A stretch of DNA of 64,000 nucleotides from Photobacterium marinum (GTDB lineage: Bacteria > Pseudomonadota > Gammaproteobacteria > Enterobacterales > Vibrionaceae): contig NZ_AMZO01000002.1 of NCBI RefSeq assembly GCF_000331515.1, positions 124,001 through 188,000 of the forward strand, given 5' to 3'. A program made the position numbers and the translations under genes. Position 1 is the stretch's first letter; each line of letters starts with the position of its first letter. The notes beneath the pieces are model-generated. The model did no database searches. It saw only the letters and a program-made list of their open reading frames with translations, and was not told the origin of the DNA. Below, one piece after another: positions 19,977-28,329 of the stretch.

Positions 19977-20399
19977 ATGAACAAGAAGCAATTGACTGTA
20001 ATCATGGCATCTGTCGTGAGTATGGGCGGGACGAATATTTCCACCGGTGTTTCCTATATCGATCCGGATATCCAGATCGAATTCAGCAAAGGGCAGTTTG
20101 TAGATGCGTTTGAAGATGAAGCCGGGCCTCTGGAGGTGCTATACGGTTTGGAAAATACTCTGAACAGTACTTCTCGCTCGTATACACGATTGATGACAGG
20201 TACCCATAACATCGGCGTCGGCACCCTCACAAGTGCAGAGGTTGAAGGAAATGCTGACTTTGGCTCGGTAGACAGAGCTGCGACGGAACTGGCTGTCGAA
20301 GCGGCTTCATTTGTCGGTTACAGTTTGAGCCCCAATGGCAGCTATTTTGTTGGTTCTCATCGTGTCGCTCCTTCAGATTTGGCAATAATAGAGAGATAA
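19977..20399 (+). CDS. Hypothetical protein in the tRNA-bounded segment
   Basis: A 140-residue protein that I do not recognise. From ATG 19977 it begins MNKKQLTVIMASVVSMGG, possibly a weak secretion signal, followed by an acidic stretch and a Gly/Ser/Ala-rich C-terminal half (VGYSLSPNGSYFVGS). No ribosome binding site is obvious before 19977; an in-frame start at 19911 is also possible and would give 162 residues. A good terminator 15 bp downstream supports a real gene. It lies between two identical tRNA-Ser genes in otherwise AT-rich DNA, which suggests transferred or lineage-specific content. Confidence 0.6.
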   Translation: MNKKQLTVIMASVVSMGGTNISTGVSYIDPDIQIEFSKGQFVDAFEDEAGPLEVLYGLENTLNSTSRSYTRLMTGTHNIGVGTLTSAEVEGNADFGSVDRAATELAVEAASFVGYSLSPNGSYFVGSHRVAPSDLAIIER

Positions 20400-20414
20400 G
20401 CTGAGTAGCTATGC

Positions 20415-20447
20415 AAAGCCCCGGCCATTTGGTTGGGGCTTTTTTTT
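20415..20447 (+). terminator. Terminator of the hypothetical gene
   Basis: AAAGCCCC and GGGGCTTT pair around an inner CC-ATTT-GG hairpin and are followed by a T run. Confidence 0.9.
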
Positions 20448-21236
20448 GATTAGTGCTTGTTGCCGTATTTCGTCAGAGAGGTGTTTTTTTTCGTTCAGGA
20501 ACGGTATGTATGACAAAAAAGTGGTGGCGTTCTCTAAGAAAAACACAAACATGTAACTCACTTTCAGTTCTGTCAGTTAAGTAGCGGTGGAAAATGCTTC
20601 TATTGCAGGAGATAACAGGATATTGGTCGGATAATTAATCAGTGCCAAGAGGTTTGATTTAAATTTATCAAGGTAAAGGTGAGATTTTCTAAGGTTTGGC
20701 TTTAGATAAACTTATGAGATGGAAAGATGATAGTTTAAGTGGAATAAATGATGATTTACTATCCTTAATAAGTGTTTTTATGAAGTGTTTTAATTTGTGT
20801 TTTTTCTTTTATGTATTTCCATTAAGCGCCTATAAAACAAGGTATTATGCTTGATTTTTAATTTTGTCTCTTAACGTTTTTTGTTTGAAGCTATGAATAA
20901 AAACGAGGTTATTATTGATAGTTAGTGTTCAGGGTGAACTTTGTGTTGCTAACTTCATATATTAGGTCGGATATCACAGAATTAATTTAGATTTATTGTC
21001 TGACTAAGGCGTTATTTTGAATTGCAGCACGTCAGTTCTGCCTGGGTAGTTGAATCTGCCACTAATTGGCTGAAAATTAGTCGTAAATTAACCAACTAAG
21101 ATTAACTTTGGTGGGTTATTTTGCTAAAAACCTGTTCTAATACGCAAATCAACTGGCTATTTGCTTTTTATCCAGTGTAAGTAACTTTATATATGGTTTT
21201 TCTTGGCCTTATTTTCTAATTATGGAGGTTTGCGGT
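20448..21236. other. AT-rich intergenic region before alaE
   Basis: About 790 bp with no convincing gene. Only ORFs under 25 codons without ribosome binding sites are seen (for example at 20778 and near 20508). A short hairpin CTAATT-GGCTGA-AATTAG lies near 21062. It may hold regulatory sites of alaE, which in E. coli is induced by alanine through Lrp, but I cannot point to a definite site. Confidence 0.5.
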
Positions 21237-21689
21237 ATGTCTGTTAAAGGTCAATTCAATGTTCGAAACGCGGCGGCGGATACTTTTGCTATGGTGATCT
21301 TCAGTTTCGTCACCGGCATGCTGATTGAGGTATTTGTGTCGGGGATGACCTTTGAACAGTCTTTAGCATCGCGAACTCTGTCGATTCCGGTCAACATTGC
21401 GATTGCCTGGCCATATGGCGTATTCCGTGACTTTGTAGTGCGTAACGGACATCGCCTGTCACCAACCAACTGGATGAAGTGGTTGTCAGACATGGTGGCA
21501 TTTGTGTTGTTCCAGTCTCCGGTTTATGCCGGAATTCTGTGGGTTGTTGGTGCCGATGTTGACCAGATCATTACAGCGGTAACCAGTAACGCCGTGGTTT
21601 CAAGCATGCTGGGTGTGGTTTACGGTCAGTTTCTTGACCTGTGCCGCCGTCTGTTCCGTGTTCCAGGCTACACACATCAGCAGGCTTAA
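21237..21689 (+). CDS. alaE: L-alanine exporter AlaE
   Basis: Inner-membrane exporter that relieves toxic build-up of alanine. 150 residues with four membrane segments; long stretches match E. coli AlaE ([53 protein letters not shown]). I chose ATG 21237, eight bases after a perfect GGAGG (21224-21228); the in-frame ATG at 21222 would place that site inside the gene. Standalone gene with its own terminator. Confidence 0.95.
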   Translation: MSVKGQFNVRNAAADTFAMVIFSFVTGMLIEVFVSGMTFEQSLASRTLSIPVNIAIAWPYGVFRDFVVRNGHRLSPTNWMKWLSDMVAFVLFQSPVYAGILWVVGADVDQIITAVTSNAVVSSMLGVVYGQFLDLCRRLFRVPGYTHQQA

Positions 21690-21734
21690 TCGCTGAGAAT
21701 TAAATTTGCTTTGATACTCTGAGCAGAGAATATG

Positions 21735-21768
21735 CGCGAGAAGCGGAATTACCGTTTCTCGCGTTTTT
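21735..21768 (+). terminator. Terminator between alaE and mscK-like gene
   Basis: CGCGAGAAGCGG pairs with CCGTTTCTCGCG (one G-T pair) and is followed by TTTTT. Located between convergent genes. Confidence 0.9.
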
Positions 21769-21784
21769 GGTTCATAGGGATCAA

Positions 21785-24700
21785 TTATTGACTGAGCGGA
21801 TGCATTTGTCGCTTTTTCAGTGTCACTTCCAGTTGCGGATGGGCGATATCAATATTGTGCTGAATAAACTTGCTCTTGATCCGGTTGTGGAGGTCATGGG
21901 TCAGGCTGAGCCGGTGTGCGGTTTCGGCAGCATAGGCGCGTACTTCAAAGTTCTGGCTGTCAGCGGTCAGGGTAAGGAAAAAGACTTCCGGGGCCGGGTT
22001 ATCCAGCACCAGTTCGCACTCTTCTGCGGCTTCAAACAGCAGTCGGGTAACCAGGTCGCTGTCGGCAAGATACTTGACGCTGATCGAAATTGTTACCCGG
22101 GTGATCGGATCCGAGAGCGACCAGTTGACGAATTGCTCGGTGACGAAGGCTTTATTCGGCATGATGACTTCTTTTCTGTCCCAATCAATGATGGTTGTCG
22201 CTCGGGTTTGTATTTTAGTGATCACACCGGTTAGTTGGCGGATTGTGACCGTATCACCGATGCGGATCGGCCGTTCGAATAATATGATCAGGCCGGAGAT
22301 GAAATTGGCGAAGATTTCTTGCAAGCCAAAGCCTAAACCCACCCCCAAAGCCGCGACCAGCCACTGCATCTTGGACCAGTCAAAGCCAATCAGTGCAGAT
22401 CCGATTATGATCCCCATAAAGATCACCAGATAGCGGGTCAGGGAGGTGATGGCATATCCGGTCCCCGGTGATAAGTCGATATGCTGAAGGACTAACAGCT
22501 CCATCGCACCGGGCATGTCTCTGGCAAGGATAGCGGTAAGCCAGAAGGCCAGTGCTGCCAGCAAAATACTCTTCAGTGATATTGCACTGATTTCATCAAT
22601 TCCGTCGATGCTACTGCTGACATCCCATAGGGTGACATCTTCCAGGAAGGTAATTGCCTGATAGAAATCTGACCAAACTAAGGTAATGATGGAGAGGTAA
22701 ATCAGCAGTAAAACCGAACGCAACAGGCGCAAAGACTGGGCACTGATCTTATCCAGATCCACTACTGGCTCTTCAACTTCGATTTGCATTTCACTGCTGC
22801 TGAAACTCTCTTCTTTATCTTCTTTCATTTCAGCCAGTCGCTGAGCAAGGATTTCCTGCCTTTTCGCTTTGGCTCTTTCAAAGGCGAGGCGTCGTTTCTG
22901 CAGCAGCATCAGGCGTTTGATCAGGTAGTAGATCAGCAAAGTGATGACACCGACGACAGCCGATATTTCCAGCTTTTCCATAACGGCCTGAGATGAGGTG
23001 AGATAACCTTTCAAAGCCGTATAGTTGAGCACCTGAGGAGTAGCAACCAAGGTAGACCAAAATAGATGGTGGCCGATATGCGCTTTACCCTTGGGCATCT
23101 CGCCGTAAGTCATCGGCAACTTCATTCGATACAGCTGCCAGAGGAAAACACTGACGGCTAGGTTGCTGATGATAAATGCCAGTCGTCCGAGTGTGGCATT
23201 AACATCGATATCACTGTAAAGATGGGAAAAATCCTGAATGATCATCATAGGTATGTACAGCCAGATCAACTGGCGGTAATACGTGAATGCACCGTGGACA
23301 TAATGCGGCTCCCAGTCAAAATGACGGATTAACAGACCATCTTCCCGGACGAGTTCCCGCATGAAAAGAAAGATGGTCAGGGAGATAGGGAGCGTCAAAG
23401 CCTGGCCGAGATGATGAATAAAGGGGTACTGCCAGGCCGAGCTCAACAGGAACCCGATTAAGGTGATGATGATAGGTATTGGCCATGCCAGTAGAAAAGA
23501 AATCAGAACGTTGAGTGAGCTATAGCTGAATTTGTCCAGAGTGACTTTGCCGATCATGTGGCTGGTGGTGGTCAGGTAGTTCAGCCAGTGTTTTTTTAAC
23601 CAGCGAAGAGTGGCAATAATGAAAGCAATAAAACCGAGAACAAATAACAGGGTGGATGACTCAGCTGCCGCCGGAACTTTGCCCAGGTTTAGCCATTGAG
23701 CCGGGGAGAAGAACCATTTCAACTTGTCCCAGGTATTGCTGAGTACGGTCAGATTGAGTGGATTGGTATCCGGTGCCCAGAAAAGCCTCTTGGCGGCCAG
23801 GTTTTTTAGTTCTGTCAGATTGCTGTTGAGTTTTTCATAGGCGACTTTTAACGTGGCTTGCTGATAAATCAGAATGTCGGAATTATCGATCAGCCGATCT
23901 AACAGAATCAGGTTGGTTTCTATCAGCTTTTGCTCTGTTTGTTGCTGCTCCGGTGTTAGCGACTGGGTTCTTGGTCCCTGAGACATTTCTGTCAGGGCAT
24001 CGTAGCGTTGCTGGTATTCATATTTTTTGATTTGGCTTTGTGCTATATCCCTGTCCAGAGATTCAATTGGCGGCGGGCTGGGCAGGCGTTTCATCCGGGT
24101 GCGAAGGTTTTCGCTGAATGCCGGGCTGAGTTTGAGCCATTCGGTCATGGTTTCGAGGTCATCGGCGGTTTTATTTACCAGGTCGATTTGATCAGATGAG
24201 TTTTGCTGTTGTTGTTGAATTTGCTCTGTTCTGTTGGCAAATACAGTCAGCTCTGAAGTATAACGCTGGTTATTCTGTAACAGTTGCTTCAGGGAAGGTG
24301 GCTGATCGGATAGCTCCTGCTGGAGTTCTTCACTGTCTTCTGTCGAGTCTCTGGCTTCGGCGCGCATCAGCCTGCTCAGCCGGCGTTGGAGATTGTTGCG
24401 ATAGGCCTGACGAGCTTCAATTTCCTGATTAAAAAGCTGAATTTGCTGTTTAGCCAGAGTTCGTCGGTTGCCGGCACTGAGCTGTTTAGCTTCAAGGGCA
24501 TAAAGCTGGCTAACATAAAACTGGTGGGCGATTTCCAGCGTTATCAGCGTGATTTTGCTGGTTGCCTGTTGCTGTTCGTGCTTGAGCAGTTTTTCTGTTT
24601 CCTGGATGTGTTGTTGTAATTGTTTGGATAGATAAGAAAACTCATCAATACCCCGCTCAATAGCTTGTAATTCGTTTTTACTGTTTTGACGATTCAGCTC

Positions 24701-25081
24701 TAGCTGATCAAGATGGTTATCTTGTTCGGCAATTTCCAGTGTCAACTGATCCTGATCCCAGTCGTTAAAATCAGGAAACTTAGTAGTTGTGAAACTGGCT
24801 ATTTGTTCCTTGATTACCTGACTGCGTTCGTCAAACTCAGCGACAAGATTACGGTACTTTTGGGTTTCTTTATTAAAGTCAGCGGTTTTTTCTAATTGGC
24901 TTTTAGCTTGCGAGAGAGAATCAAGTGTTTTGGTAACTTCTGGTGTCTGTTCTTGTCTCTGGAGTTGGCGGATTTGCTCTTCCAACTGAGCCACTCGGGG
25001 ATCGGTCTGTTCTGATGATTCCGAGCCCCAGACTGCGGTGACCCATAAAATCAAAAAAACGCATATCCCTTTCAGACCCAT
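21785..25081 (-). CDS. Giant mechanosensitive channel, MscK/MscM (KefA) family
   Basis: A 1098-residue inner-membrane channel that opens under membrane tension. Signal peptide MGLKGICVFLILWVTAVWGS, then a large periplasmic coiled-coil domain (about 30-450), about eleven membrane helices (about 460-880), and the MscS-like pore and cytoplasmic vestibule (GVGLGFGLQEIFANFISGLI; ILFERPIRIGDTVTI; DRKEVIMPNKAFV). I chose ATG at 25081, preceded by AAGGA at good spacing; a GTG at 25099 is possible. Size and layout agree with MscK (1120 residues) and MscM. It probably protects against osmotic downshock. Convergent with alaE. Confidence 0.92.
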   Translation of the reverse strand: MGLKGICVFLILWVTAVWGSESSEQTDPRVAQLEEQIRQLQRQEQTPEVTKTLDSLSQAKSQLEKTADFNKETQKYRNLVAEFDERSQVIKEQIASFTTTKFPDFNDWDQDQLTLEIAEQDNHLDQLELNRQNSKNELQAIERGIDEFSYLSKQLQQHIQETEKLLKHEQQQATSKITLITLEIAHQFYVSQLYALEAKQLSAGNRRTLAKQQIQLFNQEIEARQAYRNNLQRRLSRLMRAEARDSTEDSEELQQELSDQPPSLKQLLQNNQRYTSELTVFANRTEQIQQQQQNSSDQIDLVNKTADDLETMTEWLKLSPAFSENLRTRMKRLPSPPPIESLDRDIAQSQIKKYEYQQRYDALTEMSQGPRTQSLTPEQQQTEQKLIETNLILLDRLIDNSDILIYQQATLKVAYEKLNSNLTELKNLAAKRLFWAPDTNPLNLTVLSNTWDKLKWFFSPAQWLNLGKVPAAAESSTLLFVLGFIAFIIATLRWLKKHWLNYLTTTSHMIGKVTLDKFSYSSLNVLISFLLAWPIPIIITLIGFLLSSAWQYPFIHHLGQALTLPISLTIFLFMRELVREDGLLIRHFDWEPHYVHGAFTYYRQLIWLYIPMMIIQDFSHLYSDIDVNATLGRLAFIISNLAVSVFLWQLYRMKLPMTYGEMPKGKAHIGHHLFWSTLVATPQVLNYTALKGYLTSSQAVMEKLEISAVVGVITLLIYYLIKRLMLLQKRRLAFERAKAKRQEILAQRLAEMKEDKEESFSSSEMQIEVEEPVVDLDKISAQSLRLLRSVLLLIYLSIITLVWSDFYQAITFLEDVTLWDVSSSIDGIDEISAISLKSILLAALAFWLTAILARDMPGAMELLVLQHIDLSPGTGYAITSLTRYLVIFMGIIIGSALIGFDWSKMQWLVAALGVGLGFGLQEIFANFISGLIILFERPIRIGDTVTIRQLTGVITKIQTRATTIIDWDRKEVIMPNKAFVTEQFVNWSLSDPITRVTISISVKYLADSDLVTRLLFEAAEECELVLDNPAPEVFFLTLTADSQNFEVRAYAAETAHRLSLTHDLHNRIKSKFIQHNIDIAHPQLEVTLKKRQMHPLSQ

Positions 25082-25232
25082 AGAGATGTCCTTTGCCACT
25101 GATTTTTCTTATTGAGCTCATTAATGAGCACTTTGTTAGAAGTTTAGCAGTGAATAAAAACAGCAGATTGGATCAAGAATAGAGCGAATTGTTTTATTCG
25201 CCAGCAGTCGATAAATATTTAGAGAAAAGCGC

Positions 25233-25261
25233 TTGACCCTAACTCTCTAAGCCATTAAATT
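25233..25261 (+). promoter_or_regulatory. Probable promoter of the tRNA-Ser pair
   Basis: TTGACC (25233-25238), 17-bp spacer, TAAATT (25256-25261), then a GC-rich discriminator. The -35 hexamer and the GTTGAGACGA leader also occur before tRNA-Ser copy 1. Confidence 0.6.
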
Positions 25262-25298
25262 AGCCGCCGTTGAGACGAGCAAGGCTCGACAACAATTT

Positions 25299-25386
25299 GG
25301 TGAGGTGTCCGAGTGGCTGAAGGAGCACGCCTGGAAAGTGTGTATACGGCAACGTATCGAGGGTTCGAATCCCTCCCTCACCGCCA
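25299..25386 (+). tRNA. tRNA-Ser (anticodon GGA), copy 2
   Basis: Identical over all 88 nt to the gene at 19432-19519. The similarity extends upstream: GTTGAGACGA, a GCTC-containing arm and ACAATTT are shared, but the downstream sequences differ. Six bp separate it from the next tRNA gene, so the two are co-transcribed. Confidence 0.97.
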
Positions 25387-25392
25387 CATTTC

Positions 25393-25483
25393 GGAGAGAT
25401 GGCTGAGTGGTTGAAAGCACCGGTCTTGAAAACCGGCATACGTTTGTAGCGTATCTAGGGTTCAAATCCCTATCTCTCCGCCA
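25393..25483 (+). tRNA. tRNA-Ser (anticodon TGA)
   Basis: 91 nt including CCA. Acceptor GGAGAGA/TCTCTCC, anticodon stem CCGGT-ACCGG with loop CTTGAAA, long variable arm ATACGTTTGTAGCGTAT, T loop TTCAAAT. Reads UCA and related serine codons. Its last 20 bases plus 7 bases of flank are repeated at 25639-25665. Confidence 0.96.
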
Positions 25484-25490
25484 CATTTAA
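25464..25490 (+). repeat. tRNA-Ser 3' end, copy A of 27-bp direct repeat
   Basis: T-arm 3' strand, acceptor 3' strand, GCCA and CATTTAA of tRNA-Ser(UGA). The same 27 bases recur exactly 175 bp downstream. Confidence 0.95.
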
Positions 25491-25492
25491 AG

Positions 25493-25520
25493 AAACCGCT
25501 GAACTATCAGCGGTTTTTTT
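25493..25520 (+). terminator. First terminator after tRNA-Ser(UGA)
   Basis: AAACCGCTGA-ACTA-TCAGCGGTTT plus T run. It is the parent of the very similar hairpin at 25667-25697. Confidence 0.93.
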
Positions 25521-25540
25521 ATGCTTAAATTTTATGATGT

Positions 25541-25652
25541 AGAGATAGGGTGAAGAACCTTAGAGAGGGTTCAGCCGAGCGAAGCGAGACAACGTTGCTA
25601 GCCGAAGGCGTTGTAAGCAACGGCCCGAAGGGCGAAGTAAATCCCTATCTCT
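25541..25652 (+). ncRNA. Structured insert closed by a tRNA-derived stem
   Basis: AGAGATAGGG (25541-25550) is complementary to CCCTATCTCT (25643-25652), which is the repeated tRNA tail. Within this closing stem lie GAACC...GGTTC (25555-25572), CGTTGC...GCAACG (25593-25622) enclosing GCC-GAA-GGC (25601-25609), and GCCC-GAA-GGGC (25623-25633). A terminator follows. This looks like a folded RNA or a decayed tRNA-like element. No separate promoter is seen; it could be made by read-through from the tRNA operon. Confidence 0.5.
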
Positions 25653-25665
25653 CCGCCACATTTAA
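25639..25665 (+). repeat. tRNA-Ser 3' end, copy B of 27-bp direct repeat
   Basis: Exact copy of 25464-25490 without the 5' part of a tRNA, followed, as in copy A, by a CCGCTGA hairpin terminator. The signature resembles an attachment-site remnant or a tandem tRNA duplication that lost its middle. Confidence 0.93.
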
Positions 25666-25666
25666 G

Positions 25667-25697
25667 AAAGCCGCTGATTAATCAGCGGCTTTTTTTC
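25667..25697 (+). terminator. Second (duplicated) terminator
   Basis: AAGCCGCTGAT-TA-ATCAGCGGCTT followed by T run. Stem shares CCGCTGA/TCAGCGG with the first terminator. Confidence 0.92.
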
Positions 25698-25761
25698 GTT
25701 TAGGCTAACGCTATTCGGGATTTGAAAGTCCCCTATACCCTGAGCGCTGCGCCACATTAGA

Positions 25762-25789
25762 AAAGCCCCGGCAGAAATGTCGGGGCTTT
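25762..25789 (+). terminator. Third terminator in the tRNA tail region
   Basis: AAAGCCCCG and CGGGGCTTT around a ten-base loop. It is preceded by GCGCCACATT (25750-25759), which again resembles the GCCACATT that precedes the other two terminators. Confidence 0.8.
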
Positions 25790-26150
25790 GTTATTTTGGA
25801 ATTTCGAAAAGTTATTTTCTTGATTACTTCCGCAGATTGAGCAATTAGCGATATTCTGTTCTCTTTTTTCATCGACATATTTATCTTTTCCCTGCATTGA
25901 ATGCATTAAATTTTGTTAATTTATATTTGTATTTATTTCTGAGGTTTAATAATTAAAAATAAGTTGTTTAGCTTAGATGTGATTTATATAACTCGGTTTG
26001 GTTATCGGTTTTGGTGATGTTTTTATTGGTTACCAATAGAAATTCAGTTTTTTATTGTTGTGGTACTTAAGAAAATAGAAAGGGATGTCGCTTGTTATGA
26101 ATCATGCTGTAGATTTCAATCAGATAGTGAGTAACACTAGTTGCTGATTA

Positions 26151-26238
26151 GCGTTTCGGTTTAGGATGCGAAACGCATGTGAATTCAATTAGTTTAATGA
26201 GAAAGGGTGTTTGGCTGTATGCCGGGCAGCCTTTTTTG
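26151..26238 (+). ncRNA. Possible small RNA or leader 3' end
   Basis: GCGTTTCG (26151-26158) pairs with CGAAACGC (26169-26176). Further on GGCTG-TATGCCGGG-CAGCC is followed by TTTTTT, the form of an intrinsic terminator, although no gene ends here. A small RNA starting somewhere in 26050-26150 would explain both. I found no good promoter. Confidence 0.35.
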
Positions 26239-26339
26239 TCGTTGGTTTCTTATAAAGCAGCGCAGGCTATTCGGAATCACTCAAGAAAAGATTCTTGCTG
26301 CATTTGCTTTATTGATTTAGTTATTTGAATTTGATTGAT

Positions 26340-26355
26340 GAGTCAATATTGACTC
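26340..26355. promoter_or_regulatory. Perfect 16-bp palindrome, possible operator
   Basis: GAGTCAATATTGACTC is perfectly self-complementary. It lies 235 bp before the chemoreceptor gene. A binding site for a dimeric regulator is likely; the regulator is not known. Confidence 0.5.
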
Positions 26356-26590
26356 GATATTTGATTGTGATTTATTGCACTCATTAGTAGCGAATAAAAA
26401 TAGTGGCTTTAATAACTTTTGTAAGTTTTGTATTCAATTACATTGCGAGAGAAGAAGTAGTTAAAAGCTATTTTTAATAATTTTATTGTTGGGTTTGTGA
26501 CGGTGTGAACTGCAACCAGAAAGGAGATGGTTAATCCAACGTGTAGTTGAGCTGTAAAACTTTGCCTATAAGGCTACAGGTTGATAAACA

Positions 26591-28225
26591 ATGACGTATA
26601 AAAATTTATCGATAGGTAAAAAAATAGCGGTTGTCTTTGCTGCCATTGCTGCAGTTTTTATCGCATTTGGTTTGTTTCTGGTTAGTGAGTTGAAATTGGT
26701 TCGTGCAGGAACCATGGATTTCACGGACTCTACCATTCCGAGTGTACTGTCGGTTGAAGAGCTGAAATATGAAGTTACCAGTGTTCGTACAACCCAGTTT
26801 TTTGTCCTGACTTTCGAGGATAATCCTACATCAATGCGCAATACGCTTGAGAAAACAAGGCTGCATATTAAGAGTATTGAAAAAAAGCTGTCGGATTATG
26901 AAGCGACAGTTGTTTCTGATAAGGAGCAAAGAGTATTTGATGCGGTGAACCTTGCATGGGATACCTATCTGTTTGGTATTCGTGGTTATGAAGCCGCAGC
27001 AGAGGCCGGAGATGCGCATAAAGCGGAAGATTTATTGGTTAATACTTTTGCACAGTTTAATCGATTAATGATTTCGCTTGATGATTTGCGAGAGCTGAAC
27101 CTGGAGTTTGTGGCGAACAACCGTACAAATATGCTGGGTAGTATTAGTCGGGTCACTATGCTCACTCTTTCCTGTATTTTGGCTGTGTTGGCGATTATGG
27201 TACTGATGAATATCTTCCTGACCCGTCAGATTTGTCTGCCGCTGAATCAGGTGATGGCTCTGTCGGCGGAAATCGCCTCGGGTAATTTAACTCATTTCCT
27301 TAAGCGTGATGAGATCGGTAATGATGAATTAGGCCAGTTGGCGGATTCGTCCATAAAAATGCAGGATAATCTGCGTAAATTGGTAGAAGAAATCGTTGCA
27401 TCGGTGACTCAGCTGAGTGCGGCGGTTGAAGAGGTGAGTGCAGTATCTGAGCAGTCATCAACAGGCATGCAGCAACAGCAAAGTGAAATCACCATGGTGG
27501 CAACAGCCATGGATCAGATGAAAGCGACTGTAGCTGATGTGGCAAATAATACTGAAACGGCGTCGATCTCGGCGTCTTCGGCAAATGATGAAGCCAAACA
27601 GGGCTGTGATGACGTCCAGCAGAACATTGACTCTATTACTCGTGTTTCTCAGAAAATTGAGAATGCGGGCGAGCTTGTTCAGCAGCTTGAGCAGGAGTCG
27701 GGCAATATCAGCATGGTGGTTGATGTTATCCGAGGTATTGCCGATCAGACTAACCTGCTGGCATTGAATGCAGCAATTGAGGCCGCTCGTGCCGGTGAGC
27801 AGGGCCGCGGTTTTGCTGTGGTGGCTGATGAAGTAAGAACATTGGCTGGCCGGACTCAGGACTCAACCGGTGAGATTGTCGCGATTATCGAGAAACTGCA
27901 GAAGAGCGCCAATGCCGCGAAGGATGCTACAAGTGAAAGTTGTGTGATGATTCAGGAGTGTGTGACTCAAAGCCAGAATACCGGTGAAACTATCCAGAAC
28001 ATCGAACAGACGGTGGCGCAGATTGCTGACATGAGCCAGCAAATTGCCAGTGCATGCAGTGAGCAGGATTCGGTAACCGAAGAGCTGGGTCGCAATGTGG
28101 AAAGCATTCACCAGTCATCGACTGAAGTTGCTGTTGGTGCTGAGCAAACAGCCAAGGCTTGTGTTGAACTGAGTCAGCTGGCGGCGAACCTGCAATCAAT
28201 GATGAGCCGTTTCCGAATTAGTTAA
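26591..28225 (+). CDS. Methyl-accepting chemotaxis protein with four-helix sensor
   Basis: A 544-residue chemoreceptor of classical form: membrane helix 1 (about residues 12-34), a periplasmic helical domain of about 155 residues resembling 4HB_MCP, membrane helix 2 (about 188-212), HAMP (about 213-268) and the signalling domain with tip [20 protein letters not shown]. No C-terminal CheR pentapeptide is present (ends MMSRFRIS). The ligand cannot be inferred. The start ATG 26591 has no strong ribosome binding site. Standalone with a downstream terminator. Confidence 0.95.
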   Translation: MTYKNLSIGKKIAVVFAAIAAVFIAFGLFLVSELKLVRAGTMDFTDSTIPSVLSVEELKYEVTSVRTTQFFVLTFEDNPTSMRNTLEKTRLHIKSIEKKLSDYEATVVSDKEQRVFDAVNLAWDTYLFGIRGYEAAAEAGDAHKAEDLLVNTFAQFNRLMISLDDLRELNLEFVANNRTNMLGSISRVTMLTLSCILAVLAIMVLMNIFLTRQICLPLNQVMALSAEIASGNLTHFLKRDEIGNDELGQLADSSIKMQDNLRKLVEEIVASVTQLSAAVEEVSAVSEQSSTGMQQQQSEITMVATAMDQMKATVADVANNTETASISASSANDEAKQGCDDVQQNIDSITRVSQKIENAGELVQQLEQESGNISMVVDVIRGIADQTNLLALNAAIEAARAGEQGRGFAVVADEVRTLAGRTQDSTGEIVAIIEKLQKSANAAKDATSESCVMIQECVTQSQNTGETIQNIEQTVAQIADMSQQIASACSEQDSVTEELGRNVESIHQSSTEVAVGAEQTAKACVELSQLAANLQSMMSRFRIS

Positions 28226-28246
28226 TTAACTCTCTTAAAATACAAG

Positions 28247-28280
28247 GGCTGAGATTATCGGATGATAGTCTCAGCCTTTT
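28247..28280 (+). terminator. Terminator between chemoreceptor and clpC-like genes
   Basis: GGCTGAGA...TCTCAGCC with an inner TATC/GATA pairing, followed by TTTTCTTTT. Confidence 0.85.
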
Positions 28281-28329
28281 CTTTTGGTATGGTAACAAGC
28301 TTCTCAAGTTATGATGGCTGATCACGGCT

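Larger units (their letters stand above)
25790..26590. other. AT-rich intergenic region before the second chemoreceptor
   Basis: About 800 bp without a convincing gene. It contains a hairpin and a terminator-like hairpin (26151-26238) and a perfect 16-bp palindrome (26340-26355), both listed separately. Confidence 0.6.

Noticed and set aside
25247..25486. 79-codon minus-strand ORF across two tRNA genes
   Set aside because: Wholly antisense to tRNA genes.
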